Origin: Stutzerimonas decontaminans
Lineage (GTDB): Bacteria; Pseudomonadota; Gammaproteobacteria; Pseudomonadales; Pseudomonadaceae
Assembly (NCBI RefSeq): GCF_000661915.1
Contig: NZ_CP007509.1
Span: 992,001-1,056,000 of the forward strand
Reading direction: 5' to 3'
Length of the DNA: 64,000 nt
Shown here: piece by piece, positions 20,312 through 29,668 of the stretch
Layout: every line of letters begins with the position of its first letter
Numbering within the stretch: the stretch's first letter is position 1
Notes under the pieces: model-generated
The model's database searches: none
The model's input: the letters and a program-made list of their open reading frames with translations, nothing else
What the model was told of the DNA's origin: nothing
Position numbers and translations under genes: made by a program

Positions 20312-21358
20312 ATGAGCAAGTTCTGGAGCCCTTTCGTCAAGGACCTGGTGCCCTACGTACCGGGTGAGCAGCCGAAGCTGAGCAAGCTGGTCAAGCTCAA
20401 TACCAACGAGAACCCCTATGGCCCGTCGCCGCGTGCAATCGCCGCGATGCAGGCAGAACTCAACGACAATCTGCGGCTGTATCCCGACCCCAACGGCGAG
20501 CGGTTGAAGCAGGCGGTTGCCGACTATTACGGCGTGCACCCGGCACAGGTGTTCGTCGGTAACGGCTCGGACGAAGTGCTTGCCCACGCCTTTCATGGCT
20601 TGTTTCAACATGCCGGTCCGCTGCTGTTTCCGGATATCAGCTACAGCTTCTATCCGGTCTACTGCGGCCTGTATGGCATCGCCTACGAAACCGTCGCGCT
20701 TGATGAGCGGTTCCAGATCGATGTGGCCAACTACAACCGTCCGAACGGCGGCATCATCTTCCCCAATCCGAATGCGCCAACCGGCTGCCTGCTTGCGCTT
20801 GAGGCAATCGAGCGGTTGCTTGAGGCGAACACCGAATCCGTGGTGCTGGTCGATGAGGCCTATGTGGATTTTGGTGGCGAATCCGCCATCGCCCTGGTCG
20901 ATCGGTACCCGAATCTACTGGTGACGCAGACGCTGTCCAAGTCGCGGTCGCTGGCGGGCCTTCGTGTCGGCCTGGCGGTAGGGCATCCGGATCTGATCGA
21001 GGCGCTGGAGCGGATCAAGAACAGCTTCAACTCCTACCCGCTGGACCGCATCGCCATTGCCGGTGCGGCCGCAGCGTTCGAGGATCGCGCCTATTTCCAG
21101 CAGACCTGCCAGCAGGTCATCGACAGTCGCGAGAGGGTGGTGACTGCAATGCAGGGGCTGGGCTTTGAAGTGCTGCCGTCGGCGGCGAACTTCATCTTTG
21201 CGCGTCACCCGCAGCGTGATGCGGCGTCCATCGCTGCCAGCCTGCGCGAGCAGGGCGTCATCGTTCGCCACTTCAAGCAGCCGCGCATCGAGCAGTTCCT
21301 GCGTATTACCATCGGTACACCGGAACAGAACCAGGCACTGCTGGACGCGCTGGGTTAA
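20312..21358 (+). CDS. hisC: Histidinol-phosphate aminotransferase HisC
   Basis: HisC transfers an amino group from glutamate to imidazole-acetol phosphate. The 348-residue fold-type I PLP enzyme has the schiff-base lysine K210 in [12 protein letters not shown] and the PNPNAPTG motif. It follows hisD by 111 bases behind a GGAGAGAAGGG ribosome-binding region. The other his genes are elsewhere, as is usual in Pseudomonas. Confidence 0.96.
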   Translation: MSKFWSPFVKDLVPYVPGEQPKLSKLVKLNTNENPYGPSPRAIAAMQAELNDNLRLYPDPNGERLKQAVADYYGVHPAQVFVGNGSDEVLAHAFHGLFQHAGPLLFPDISYSFYPVYCGLYGIAYETVALDERFQIDVANYNRPNGGIIFPNPNAPTGCLLALEAIERLLEANTESVVLVDEAYVDFGGESAIALVDRYPNLLVTQTLSKSRSLAGLRVGLAVGHPDLIEALERIKNSFNSYPLDRIAIAGAAAAFEDRAYFQQTCQQVIDSRERVVTAMQGLGFEVLPSAANFIFARHPQRDAASIAASLREQGVIVRHFKQPRIEQFLRITIGTPEQNQALLDALG

Positions 21359-21391
21359 CGCGGGCCGCTTGTTGCACCGGGGCATCGGGCG

Positions 21392-21441
21392 GACCTGCGG
21401 CGTGTACCGCCGCGAGGTCGTGCCTCTCACGGTGAGGGCAC
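21392..21441. terminator. Two adjacent hairpins between convergent hisC and algW
   Basis: The first hairpin (21392-21419) pairs GACCT-GCGGCG with CGCCG-AGGTC. The second (21420-21441) pairs GTGCC-CTCAC with GTGAG-GGCAC. They fill the space between two convergent stops, where terminators are expected. Neither has a long T tract. Confidence 0.5.
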
Positions 21442-21483
21442 TGCCTGCTTCGTGGGAGGCCCGTCCTTGAGGTGATTCCCCTC

Positions 21484-22641
21484 TTACCTTGGCGCCGCGT
21501 TCACCGGCGGGCGCATGCCGACTTCGGCGGTAAGCGTCAGCGGCTTGCCGTTGCGCAGGATATCGATGTCGATCTTCTCGCCTGGGCGGGCGCGCGCGAC
21601 CTGGTTCATCGAGCTGCGTCCATCGGCCGACTGGACCCCGTCGATGCTCAGGATCAGGTCTCCGGGCTGTAGCCCGGCACGGGCAGCCGGGCCCTCGCGG
21701 TACACGCCAGCTACGACAATTCCGGGGCGACCTTCTTGGCCGAAGGATTCAGCCAGCTCCTGAGTCAGCGATTGCACCTCGACGCCCAGCCAGCCACGGA
21801 TCACCTGACCGTGCTCGATGATTGATTTCATCACTTCCAGCGCCAGCTTCACCGGGATCGCGAAGCCGATGCCTTGGGAGCCGCCAGACTCGGAAATGAT
21901 GGCGGTATTGATGCCGATGAGGTTGCCACCGACATCTACCAGCGCTCCCCCCGAGTTGCCGCGGTTGATCGCCGCGTCGGTCTGAATGAAGTCCTCATAG
22001 GTATTCAGGCCCAGCTGGTTGCGCCCGGTGGCGCTGATGATGCCCATGGTCACCGTCTGGCCAACACCGAACGGGTTGCCGATCGCCAGCGTGACGTCGC
22101 CGACGCGTATGCGATCGGAATGGCCGAGGGTAATGGCTGGAAGGTCGGCGAGATCGATCTTCAGCACGGCGAGGTCGGTTTCAGGATCGCTGCCGATCAC
22201 CCGGGCCAGCGTCTCTCGCCCATCCTTGAGCGCCACGACGATCTGCTCGGCGTTGGCGGTCACGTGGTTGTTGGTCAGCAGGTAGCCTTCGGAACTCATG
22301 ATCACCGCCGAGCCGAGGCTCGACTCCATCCGCCGCTGTCTCGGCAGGTTGTCGCTGAAGAAGCGCTGAAACAGCGGATCCTTGGCCAACGCTCCCTGCT
22401 GATCGGTCTTCTCGATGACCTTGGTGGTATAGAGGTTGGCTACTGCCGGTGCTGCTCCTGCCACTGCATTGGCGTAGGAGTACGGACCCTGTTGCGGACC
22501 AGCGGTGACCAGCGGCGCCTGCTGCAGGCCGATGTCGCGCTCCTTGATGCCGACGATTTGCGGGTATCGCTGGATGATCAGCAGTGCTACGAGCAAACCG
22601 ACCAGCAACGGCCAGCCGAGAAAACGTAGGGCATTGAACAT
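21484..22641 (-). CDS. algW: Periplasmic site-1 serine protease AlgW (DegS family)
   Basis: AlgW senses misfolded outer-membrane proteins and starts cleavage of MucA, releasing the envelope-stress sigma factor AlgU. The 385-residue protein has one N-terminal transmembrane anchor (~9-25), a trypsin-like domain with H126 (TNNHVTAN), D156 (ETDLAVLK) and S230 (GNSGGAL), and a single PDZ domain (~280-375). One PDZ plus a membrane anchor distinguishes it from MucD/DegP. It diverges from the Nif3-like gene. Confidence 0.95.
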   Translation of the reverse strand: MFNALRFLGWPLLVGLLVALLIIQRYPQIVGIKERDIGLQQAPLVTAGPQQGPYSYANAVAGAAPAVANLYTTKVIEKTDQQGALAKDPLFQRFFSDNLPRQRRMESSLGSAVIMSSEGYLLTNNHVTANAEQIVVALKDGRETLARVIGSDPETDLAVLKIDLADLPAITLGHSDRIRVGDVTLAIGNPFGVGQTVTMGIISATGRNQLGLNTYEDFIQTDAAINRGNSGGALVDVGGNLIGINTAIISESGGSQGIGFAIPVKLALEVMKSIIEHGQVIRGWLGVEVQSLTQELAESFGQEGRPGIVVAGVYREGPAARAGLQPGDLILSIDGVQSADGRSSMNQVARARPGEKIDIDILRNGKPLTLTAEVGMRPPVNAAPR

Positions 22642-22697
22642 CGCACAGGAATCCGGACAGAGTTGCGGGCGCGGGAAGTGGCCCTTAAGGTGGCGGC

Positions 22698-22729
22698 ATT
22701 ATACGAAGCTGCGACTGAAATGCAGCTTC
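22698..22729. promoter_or_regulatory. algW -10 element and overlapping inverted repeat
   Basis: On the minus strand a perfect TATAAT (22698-22703) lies 57 bases before the algW ATG. Immediately upstream for algW is a dyad with perfect 8-bp arms, GAAGCTGC (22705-22712) and GCAGCTTC (22722-22729), separated by 9 bases. It covers the spacer and -35 region, where an operator would sit. Confidence 0.55.
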
Positions 22730-22800
22730 ATGCTTGGATGATTTGCCGTGACGGTTCGACGAGAGTCATTCGAGCTGTTGGACCAATCGAGAGGTTTCCC

Positions 22801-23559
22801 ATGACTGTTGCCCTTGCCACTCTGGTTCAGGAGGCAGACCGCTACCTGGATGCCGCCAGGATCGCCGATTACTGCCCTAATGGCCTGCAAGTCGAGGGCC
22901 GCTCACAAGTGGCGAGAATCATCAGCGGCGTGACGGCCAGTCAGGCGTTGCTGGATGCCGCAGTCGAGGCAAGGGCCGATGTGGTGCTGGTGCACCATGG
23001 TTATTTCTGGAAGAACGAAGACGCGCGCGTGGTTGGCATGAAACAGCGCCGCCTGAAGACGCTTCTGGTCAACGAGATCAGTCTCCTGGCTTACCATCTG
23101 CCTCTCGATGTGCATCCCGAGGTAGGAAACAACGTGCGCTTGGGCGCATTGCTCGGTCTGCGCACCGAGGGTCCGCTAGACCCTGCCAATCCTCATTCGG
23201 TGGGCCTGGTTGGCTCGCTGGAAAGTCCCTTGGCCCCGAGCGAGTTCATGCAACGGATACATCAGGTGCTTGGCCGCGAACCGCTGCTGGTCGAGGGCTG
23301 CGGGCCCATCAAGCGGGTGGCCTGGTGTACCGGTGGCGCCCAGGGCTACATCGATCAGGCCGTGGCTGCTGGCGTGGACGCCTACATCACCGGTGAAATC
23401 TCCGAGCCGACGGCACACATCGCGCGTGAGAATGGCTTGAGTTTCTTTGCCGCGGGACACCACGCCACTGAGCGCTATGGCGTCCGGGCCCTAGGCGAGT
23501 ACCTTGCCGGCCGGTTCGGCATTGAGCACCAGTTCATCGACTGCCCGAACCCTGCGTGA
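22801..23559 (+). CDS. Nif3-like dinuclear metal centre hexameric protein
   Basis: The 252-residue protein matches the NIF3/YbgI family: metal-binding histidines in VHHGYFW and in HLPLDVHPEVGNN, plus the C-terminal AGHHATERYG motif. Family members form toroidal hexamers with two metals per subunit; GTP cyclohydrolase-like or hydrolase activities have been proposed but the role is not settled. The ATG at 22801 was chosen because upstream sequence in frame is promoter-like. It is divergent from algW. Confidence 0.9.
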   Translation: MTVALATLVQEADRYLDAARIADYCPNGLQVEGRSQVARIISGVTASQALLDAAVEARADVVLVHHGYFWKNEDARVVGMKQRRLKTLLVNEISLLAYHLPLDVHPEVGNNVRLGALLGLRTEGPLDPANPHSVGLVGSLESPLAPSEFMQRIHQVLGREPLLVEGCGPIKRVAWCTGGAQGYIDQAVAAGVDAYITGEISEPTAHIARENGLSFFAAGHHATERYGVRALGEYLAGRFGIEHQFIDCPNPA

Positions 23560-23573
23560 ATGCCTGATCCGGT

Positions 23574-23586
23574 GGCTCATTGAGCC
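23574..23586. terminator. Small palindrome after the Nif3-like gene
   Basis: GGCTCATTGAGCC is a near-perfect inverted repeat 15 bases past the stop, itself enclosed by GCCTGA/TCAGGC arms. No T tract follows, so terminator function is a weak inference. Confidence 0.35.
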
Positions 23587-23746
23587 GCAGATGGTCAGGC
23601 TCAGAGCGTGATTCAGGGCTCCGGCGACTCGATATAAATCTATAGCTTTTAGGTCTAACGGGCGGCCTGATTAGAATTGAAGGTCGTGTTAGAGTGCGCC
23701 CAATCTACGGCCCGCCGGCCGTCCACCTGCTAAATCGTGAGTAGCC

Positions 23747-24664
23747 ATGGTCGACAAACTGACGCATCTGAAACAGCTGGAGGCGGAAAGCATCCATATC
23801 ATTCGTGAGGTCGCTGCTGAATTCGGCAACCCGGTGATGCTCTATTCCATCGGCAAAGATTCGGCCGTAATGCTGCACCTGGCGCGCAAGGCCTTCTTTC
23901 CTGGCAAGCTGCCGTTCCCGGTGTTGCACGTCGACACCCGCTGGAAGTTTCAGGAGATGTACAGCTTCCGCACCAAGATGGTCGAGGAGATGGGCCTTGA
24001 GCTGATCACCCACATCAACCCTGACGGTGTGGCACAGGACATGAACCCCTTCACCTACGGCAGTGCCAAGCACACCGATGTGATGAAGACCGAAGGGCTC
24101 AAGCAGGCGCTGGACAAGTACGGCTTCGATGCAGCTTTCGGTGGTGCCCGTCGCGACGAGGAAAAATCCCGCGCCAAGGAGCGTGTCTACTCCTTCCGTG
24201 ACAGCAAGCATCGCTGGGATCCGAAGAACCAGCGTCCAGAGCTGTGGAATCTCTACAACGGCAAGGTCAAGAAGGGCGAGTCGATCCGCGTGTTCCCGCT
24301 ATCCAACTGGACCGAGCTGGATATCTGGCAATACATCTACCTCGAGCAGATCCCAATTGTGCCGCTGTACTTCGCTGCCGAGCGGGAAGTCATCGAGAAG
24401 AACGGCACGCTGATCATGATCGACGACGAGCGCATCCTTGAGCACCTCTCCGATGAGGAAAAGGGCCGCATTGAAAAACGCATGGTCCGCTTCCGCACCC
24501 TCGGCTGCTACCCGCTTACCGGTGCGGTCGAGTCCACCGCGACCAGCCTGCCGGAAATCATCCAGGAGATGCTCCTGACCCGTACTTCCGAGCGTCAGGG
24601 GCGCGTCATCGACCACGACGCCACCGGTTCGATGGAAGAAAAGAAACGCCAGGGCTATTTCTAA
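23747..24664 (+). CDS. cysD: Sulfate adenylyltransferase subunit 2 CysD
   Basis: CysD is the catalytic small subunit of ATP sulfurylase, which makes APS from sulfate and ATP. The 305-residue protein has the PP-loop-like [17 protein letters not shown] motif near residue 32 and the [15 protein letters not shown] block. It is followed 11 bases later by cysNC. An A/T-rich patch (23630-23660) lies upstream and could be a CysB site, but I cannot assign one. Confidence 0.97.
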   Translation: MVDKLTHLKQLEAESIHIIREVAAEFGNPVMLYSIGKDSAVMLHLARKAFFPGKLPFPVLHVDTRWKFQEMYSFRTKMVEEMGLELITHINPDGVAQDMNPFTYGSAKHTDVMKTEGLKQALDKYGFDAAFGGARRDEEKSRAKERVYSFRDSKHRWDPKNQRPELWNLYNGKVKKGESIRVFPLSNWTELDIWQYIYLEQIPIVPLYFAAEREVIEKNGTLIMIDDERILEHLSDEEKGRIEKRMVRFRTLGCYPLTGAVESTATSLPEIIQEMLLTRTSERQGRVIDHDATGSMEEKKRQGYF

Positions 24665-24675
24665 GGAAACGCATC

Positions 24676-26574
24676 ATGAGTCATCAATCCGAACTGATCA
24701 GCGAGGACATCCTCGCCTACCTGGCGCAACACGAGCGCAAGGAACTCCTGCGTTTCCTGACCTGCGGCAACGTCGATGACGGCAAGAGCACGCTGATCGG
24801 CCGTCTGCTGCACGATTCGAAGATGATCTACGAGGACCATCTCGAAGCCATCACCCGCGACTCCAAAAAGGTCGGTACCACTGGCGAAGACGTCGATCTG
24901 GCGCTGCTGGTCGATGGTCTGCAGGCCGAGCGCGAGCAGGGCATCACCATCGACGTTGCCTACCGTTATTTCAGTACCGCCAAGCGCAAGTTCATCATTG
25001 CCGACACCCCCGGTCATGAGCAGTACACGCGCAACATGGCCACCGGCGCCTCCACCTGCGACCTTGCGATCATCCTGGTCGACGCGCGCTACGGGGTGCA
25101 GACCCAGACCAAGCGCCACAGCTTCATCACCTCGTTGCTGGGCATCAAGCACATCGTCGTCGCCATCAACAAGATGGACCTGATGAACTTCGGTCAGGAC
25201 GTGTTCGAGAAGATCAAGGCCGACTACCTGGCATTTGCCGATCGCATCGAACTCAAGCCGTCGTCTCTGCACTTCGTGCCGATGTCGGCGCTGAAGGGCG
25301 ACAACGTAGTCAATCGCAGCGACCGCGCGCCTTGGTACGAAGGACAGTCGCTGATGGAGATTCTCGAAAGCGTCGAAATTGCGGGCGACCGCAACTTCGA
25401 TGACTTGCGTTTCCCGGTGCAGTACGTCAACCGCCCGAACCTCAACTTCCGCGGTTTCGCCGGCACCCTGGCCAGCGGCATCGTGCGCAAGGGCGACGAG
25501 ATCGCCGTATTGCCATCCGGCAAGACCAGCCGTGTCAAATCCATCGTCACATACGATGGCGAGCTGGAGCAGGCGACCCCTGGCGAAGCCGTCACCCTGA
25601 CGCTGGAAGACGAGATCGACGTATCTCGCGGCGACATGCTGGTGCATGCCGACAGTCGCCCGCGTATTGCTGACGGCTTTGAGGCCATGCTCGTGTGGAT
25701 GGGCGAAGAACCCATGCTGCCGGGCAAAAAGTACGACATCAAGCGTGCCACCAGCTACGTGCCGGGCTCGATTGCCAGCATCGCGCACAAGATAGATGTG
25801 AACACCTTGGAGCAGGGCGCCGCGAGCAACCTGCAGCTCAACGAGATCGGCAAGGTCAAGATCAGCCTGGATGCGCCTATCGCGCTCGATGGCTACGCGC
25901 AGAACCGCACGACCGGCGCTTTCATCGTCATTGATCGTCTCACCAATGGCACCGTCGGCGCCGGCATGATCATCGCCGAGCCGGTTGCCCATGGATCGGG
26001 TGGTCATCACGGTGCGCTGGCGCACGTGTCTACCGAAGAACGCGCAACTCGCTTCGGCCAGCAGCCGGCTACCGTGCTGTTCACCGGCCTTTCCGGTGCC
26101 GGCAAGAGCACCTTGGCCTATGCAGTGGAGCGCAAGTTGTTCGACATGGGCCGCGCAGTTTACGTGCTCGATGGTCAAAACCTTCGCCACGACCTGAACA
26201 AAGGCCTACCGCAAGACCGCGCCGGCCGTACTGAGAACTGGCGCCGCGCCGCCCATGTGGCGCGGCAATTCAATGAGGCGGGTCTGATCACTCTGGCCGC
26301 GTTCGTCGCCCCTGACGCCGAAGGTCGCGAACAGGCCAAGGCATTGATCGGTGCTGAGCGCCTGATCACCGTCTACGTCCAGGCTTCGCCGCAAGCCTGC
26401 CGCCAGCGCGATCCGCAGGGGCTGTATGCGGCGGGCGAGGATAATATTCCGGGTGAGTCTTTCCCGTTCGACGTGCCGCTGGATGCCGACCTGGTGGTTG
26501 ATAGCGAAACGTCGTCGCTGGATGAGGGCGCTAAACAGGTGATTGACCTTCTGCGCGGGCGCAGCCTGATCTAG
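24676..26574 (+). CDS. cysNC: Bifunctional sulfate adenylyltransferase subunit 1 / adenylylsulfate kinase CysNC
   Basis: The 632-residue protein fuses the GTPase CysN (residues ~1-450) with APS kinase CysC (~455-632). CysN motifs are [22 protein letters not shown] and NKMDL. The kinase has P-loop GLSGAGKST at 471-479 and [11 protein letters not shown], so both halves look active. The pair drives APS synthesis by GTP hydrolysis and makes PAPS. The fusion is normal in Pseudomonas. A terminator follows the stop. Confidence 0.97.
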   Translation: MSHQSELISEDILAYLAQHERKELLRFLTCGNVDDGKSTLIGRLLHDSKMIYEDHLEAITRDSKKVGTTGEDVDLALLVDGLQAEREQGITIDVAYRYFSTAKRKFIIADTPGHEQYTRNMATGASTCDLAIILVDARYGVQTQTKRHSFITSLLGIKHIVVAINKMDLMNFGQDVFEKIKADYLAFADRIELKPSSLHFVPMSALKGDNVVNRSDRAPWYEGQSLMEILESVEIAGDRNFDDLRFPVQYVNRPNLNFRGFAGTLASGIVRKGDEIAVLPSGKTSRVKSIVTYDGELEQATPGEAVTLTLEDEIDVSRGDMLVHADSRPRIADGFEAMLVWMGEEPMLPGKKYDIKRATSYVPGSIASIAHKIDVNTLEQGAASNLQLNEIGKVKISLDAPIALDGYAQNRTTGAFIVIDRLTNGTVGAGMIIAEPVAHGSGGHHGALAHVSTEERATRFGQQPATVLFTGLSGAGKSTLAYAVERKLFDMGRAVYVLDGQNLRHDLNKGLPQDRAGRTENWRRAAHVARQFNEAGLITLAAFVAPDAEGREQAKALIGAERLITVYVQASPQACRQRDPQGLYAAGEDNIPGESFPFDVPLDADLVVDSETSSLDEGAKQVIDLLRGRSLI

Positions 26575-26591
26575 CGATCCCCAGCTACACC

Positions 26592-26619
26592 ACGCTCCGC
26601 ATCTGCGGGGCGTTTTTAT
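26592..26619 (+). terminator. Rho-independent terminator after cysNC
   Basis: ACGCTCCGCA-TC-TGCGGGGCGT forms a 10-bp stem with one G-T pair, followed by TTTTTATTT. It starts 17 bases after the cysNC stop. Confidence 0.85.
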
Positions 26620-27151
26620 TTGTAACGTTAGTGATTCGCCTGTCCGTTATGTAAGTAATAGTTGACGAACAACAAGGTCTAGGCTCGGTGGAGCCTTAGG
26701 GTGGGTGCAACCCGTACGCTAATGTGTCTAAGACAGCCCGCCGTGTTCAACGCTTCTGCCGTCACCCAATTTGGTCAAGCCCCCTTGTAATAACGCCAGT
26801 GGCGCCAGAACACATCTGGGGGCGACATTACGTATCTTTCAGAGCGTTCGTGGCTACTACGCCAAGCGCTTTATGCATACCACGGCGTGCACATGTTTGA
26901 TGACGGATAGCTGTGGCTGCTACCAGAACGTATTAGCCGTTCGAGTTAATGGCATCCTGAAGAGCAGGTTGTTGCTGCAGGCTCTGGCGATCTTGATCAG
27001 GCTACATTACTGGTCGGAGAGATGATCCTGGTCTCAGCGGAGCGTCCGCACCTGACTCTGAAACACGAGCGCCCGATGCGGTGCGCCGAGCGTTCTGATT
27101 CGCTCAAATGTAGTCGAGGCGGTAAACCTAGTTCAGGATTAGGAAGGGAGC
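26620..27151. other. Gene-poor intergenic stretch between cysNC and pilA
   Basis: About 530 bases without a recognisable gene. Composition is visibly less G+C-rich than the flanks. A hairpin CTA-GGCTC/GAGCC-TTAG sits near 26679-26699, followed by a weaker GGGT/ACCC stem. A short open frame (26771-27025, 84 codons) has no ribosome-binding site, unusual residue composition and no family I recognise, so I do not call it a gene. This may be decayed DNA next to the variable pilin locus. Confidence 0.6.
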
Positions 27152-27182
27152 AAAAAAAAGCCCCGCTAGGGCGGGGCTTTTT
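27152..27182 (-). terminator. Bidirectional terminator downstream of pilA
   Basis: AAAAAGCCCCGC (27155-27166) pairs with GCGGGGCTTTTT (27171-27182) around a TAGG loop, with eight A on the left and five T on the right. It lies 28 bases beyond the pilA stop and would end transcripts from either direction. Confidence 0.85.
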
Positions 27183-27209
27183 CATCACAACGCTTTCGCT
27201 GTGGTTTAA

Positions 27210-27632
27210 TTAAGCTTCACAACCGCGCGGCATGAACTCTGCGTCCACATCACTGGTGCAGGTCCAGGCGCCTTCGCCATCACGAGTCAAGGTGTGTGCC
27301 TTGCCTTTGACCTTCGGGCTGGCTGCGCCGTCGAAGGTGAACGTCAGCGAGCCTTCGCCGGTATCGCTATCCATATCGGCAGCGATGGTGCCCAGCGGGC
27401 TTGCATCTTCCTTGGTGCCCAGTTCGGCTAGGGTGAAAGTTGTTTCGCCGCGCATCAGACGGTCTTCGACTGCCGTTTTCAGCGCTGCAACAGCCTGCAA
27501 GCCAGTGTTGGATTCAGAGCGGGCGATGTAGTTCTGGTACTGCGGAATTGCGATCGCGGCGAGAATACCGATGATGGCCACGACGATCATCAGTTCGATC
27601 AGGGTAAAACCTTTCTGCATCTGAGCTTTCAT
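27210..27632 (-). CDS. pilA: Type IV major pilin PilA
   Basis: The 140-residue prepilin has a short basic leader (MKAQMQKG) cut before F9 by PilD, then the hydrophobic FTLIELMIVVAIIGILAAIA helix with the conserved Glu5 of the mature form. The C-terminal cysteine pair (CTSDVDAEFMPRGC) makes the D-region loop. It supports twitching, adhesion and, in P. stutzeri, natural transformation. It is divergent from pilBCD. The ATG follows AAGGAG, and a strong sigma-54 promoter lies 46 bases upstream. Confidence 0.97.
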   Translation of the reverse strand: MKAQMQKGFTLIELMIVVAIIGILAAIAIPQYQNYIARSESNTGLQAVAALKTAVEDRLMRGETTFTLAELGTKEDASPLGTIAADMDSDTGEGSLTFTFDGAASPKVKGKAHTLTRDGEGAWTCTSDVDAEFMPRGCEA

Positions 27633-27677
27633 TTGAATCTCCTTGAAGTGTTAAGGCTGTGAGCCTGAAAGGTTATA

Positions 27678-27693
27678 AGCAGACGGCGTGCCA
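27678..27693 (-). promoter_or_regulatory. Sigma-54 promoter of pilA
   Basis: On the minus strand TGGCACG-CCGT-CTGCT matches the -24/-12 consensus (TGGCACG-N4-TTGCA) with the invariant GG and GC dinucleotides at the right spacing. It predicts transcription from about 27667 and a leader of about 35 bases. In Pseudomonas this promoter is activated by PilR; I saw no clear cluster of TGTC-type PilR boxes upstream. Confidence 0.85.
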
Positions 27694-27953
27694 CTTCTCC
27701 CGATGCGGCTAAAGCGGGTGAAAAATTGTGAGTTTCGTCATGTTCGCTAGTGGGTAAACCCATGTTGAGCGAGGTGTGGATGCTATAGCCCGAGGACGTC
27801 TGCCTTCTAAGGCTCCCTGAGTGGGCGGTTCTGATTTTTTGGTTGTGGCTTGCTGTGACGATATGTGACCAAGAGCGTCACTTAGAGCGGCTGTTGTTTG
27901 CAGTACGCAGTAACTGCGCTATAAGGCGGGCATTCATTGGAGCGAGAGCCGCC
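27694..27953. promoter_or_regulatory. pilA-pilB divergent control region with candidate pilB promoter
   Basis: The 320-base space between the two starts holds no gene. On the plus strand TTGCAG (27898-27903) and TATAAG (27920-27925), 16 bases apart, form a plausible sigma-70 promoter for pilBCD. Upstream of it are GTGACG/CGTCAC arms (27855-27860 and 27876-27881) and the small dyad TGGGTAAACCCA (27751-27762). Activator sites for the pilA sigma-54 promoter should also be in this stretch. Confidence 0.45.
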
Positions 27954-29666
27954 ATGAGCGAGAGCATTTCCCTTTCCGGTCTGGCCCGGCAGATGGTGCT
28001 GGCGGGAGTGTTGGACGAAAAGACGGCCCAGCAGGCGCAGGTTCAGGCGCTGCGTAATAAGTCATCTCTGGTTACCTACGTAGTACAAAGCAAGTTGGCG
28101 AAAGGGCGCGTTGTTGCCGAGCTTGCCTCCGAGCAATTTGGTGTCGCCTTGCTGGACCTGTCCGCGTTGGACAAGGAGTCTCTACCGAAGGACGTAGTTA
28201 GTGAAAAGCTGGCTCGCCAACACCGAGTTTTGCCCCTGGCAAGGCGCGGCAACAAGCTGTATCTGGCTGTTTCAGACCCTGCGAACCATCAGGCCGTTAC
28301 TGATATCCAGTTCAGTACTGGGCTCACAACCGAAGCCATCCTGGTTGAGGATGACAAGCTCGAACAGGCCATCGATAAGTTCTTCGAAAGCACCTCGTCC
28401 GGCCTCGGTGACATGGGGGACATGGGCGACATTGATCTGGATGGAGTGGACGTTGAAACCGTTTCCGATGACGCGCGGGGCGATGAGTCGGGCGGGGAGG
28501 CTGACGATGCGCCAGTGGTGCGTTTCGTTAACAAAATGCTGCTCGATGCGATCCGTGGCGGTTCCTCCGACTTGCATTTCGAGCCCTACGAGAAGGCTTA
28601 TCGCGTGAGACTGCGTACCGACGGCATTCTGCATGAGGTCGCGCGCCCCCCTATCCAGCTTTCCCCGCGCATTTCCGCGCGCCTTAAGGTGATGGCTGGC
28701 TTGGATATCTCCGAACGGCGTAAGCCGCAGGATGGCCGGATCAAGATGAAGCTCTCCAAGAGCAAGGCCATAGACTTCCGAGTCAACACACTGCCGACGC
28801 TGTGGGGCGAGAAGATTGTGATGCGGATTCTCGACCCGTCGAGCGCTCAAATGGGTATCGACGCGCTGGGGTATGAGGAGGATCAGAAAGAGCTGTACAT
28901 GAATGCCTTGAAGCAACCGCAGGGCATGATTCTGGTTACGGGGCCTACTGGTTCCGGCAAGACGGTATCTCTATACACTGGCTTGAATATCCTCAATACG
29001 GTGGACGTGAATATTTCCACGGCTGAGGATCCTGTGGAAATCAATCTTGAAGGCATTAACCAAGTCAACGTGAATCCTAAGCAGGGCATGGATTTCTCTC
29101 AGGCCCTTCGTGCGTTTCTACGTCAGGATCCGGACATTATCATGGTGGGTGAGATTCGGGACTTGGAAACCGCCGAGATCGCCATCAAGGCCGCGCAGAC
29201 TGGCCATATGGTGATGTCTACCCTACACACCAACAGCGCGGCAGAAACGCTGACTCGCCTGCGCAATATGGGTGTGCCTGCCTTCAACATTGCTACCTCG
29301 GTGAATTTGATCATTGCGCAGCGCTTGGCCCGCAAGCTTTGCGGCAGTTGCAAGAGGGAGGTCGACGTTCCTCGTGATGCGCTGCTGCGCGAAGGCTTTC
29401 CGGAGCAGAAGATCGGCACCTTCAAAATTTACGGCCCGGTTGGCTGCGATAACTGCAAGGGCGGCTACAAAGGGCGTGTCGGTATTTATGAAGTGGTTAA
29501 AAACACGCCCTCGCTGCAGCGGATTATCATGGAGGACGGTAATTCAATCGACATTTCCACCCAGATGCGCAAAGACGGCTTCAACGACCTGCGGACATCG
29601 GCGCTGGTAAAGGCCATGCAGGGCGTAACAAGCCTCGAAGAAGTCAACCGGGTCACCAAGGATTAA
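27954..29666 (+). CDS. pilB: Type IV pilus extension ATPase PilB
   Basis: PilB powers pilus extension at the inner-membrane platform. The 570-residue protein has an N-terminal T2SSE-N domain, Walker A GPTGSGKT (330-337), Walker B DPDIIMVGEIRD, His box HTNSAAETLTRL, and a four-cysteine zinc site (CGSC, CDNC) near the C-terminus. The ATG at 27954 (MSESISLSG) was chosen; the longer frame begins in promoter sequence. It is followed 2 bases later by pilC. Confidence 0.97.
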   Translation: MSESISLSGLARQMVLAGVLDEKTAQQAQVQALRNKSSLVTYVVQSKLAKGRVVAELASEQFGVALLDLSALDKESLPKDVVSEKLARQHRVLPLARRGNKLYLAVSDPANHQAVTDIQFSTGLTTEAILVEDDKLEQAIDKFFESTSSGLGDMGDMGDIDLDGVDVETVSDDARGDESGGEADDAPVVRFVNKMLLDAIRGGSSDLHFEPYEKAYRVRLRTDGILHEVARPPIQLSPRISARLKVMAGLDISERRKPQDGRIKMKLSKSKAIDFRVNTLPTLWGEKIVMRILDPSSAQMGIDALGYEEDQKELYMNALKQPQGMILVTGPTGSGKTVSLYTGLNILNTVDVNISTAEDPVEINLEGINQVNVNPKQGMDFSQALRAFLRQDPDIIMVGEIRDLETAEIAIKAAQTGHMVMSTLHTNSAAETLTRLRNMGVPAFNIATSVNLIIAQRLARKLCGSCKREVDVPRDALLREGFPEQKIGTFKIYGPVGCDNCKGGYKGRVGIYEVVKNTPSLQRIIMEDGNSIDISTQMRKDGFNDLRTSALVKAMQGVTSLEEVNRVTKD

Positions 29667-29668
29667 GC

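Noticed and set aside
23580..23746. CysB site or promoter upstream of cysD
   Set aside because: The region is A/T-rich in places, but no -35/-10 pair with proper spacing or recognisable CysB half-sites could be defended.
24661..26190. 509-codon open frame antisense to cysNC
   Set aside because: It mirrors the strong third-position G+C bias of cysNC, has no ribosome-binding site and no recognisable family. Similar long antisense frames exist opposite petB, ftsI, ftsW, murC and ftsA.
26771..27025. 84-codon open frame in the cysNC-pilA gap
   Set aside because: No Shine-Dalgarno sequence, cysteine- and histidine-rich atypical composition, and no motif. Kept as part of the unexplained gap rather than as a gene.
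27154..27182. A-rich/T-rich inverted repeat considered as an insertion-sequence end or attachment site
   Set aside because: It is fully explained as a bidirectional terminator with a 9-bp GC stem and A/T flanks at the end of pilA.
27694..27850. PilR binding boxes upstream of pilA
   Set aside because: Looked for TGTC-type repeats on the pilA strand in this interval and found none convincing, so no feature was called.
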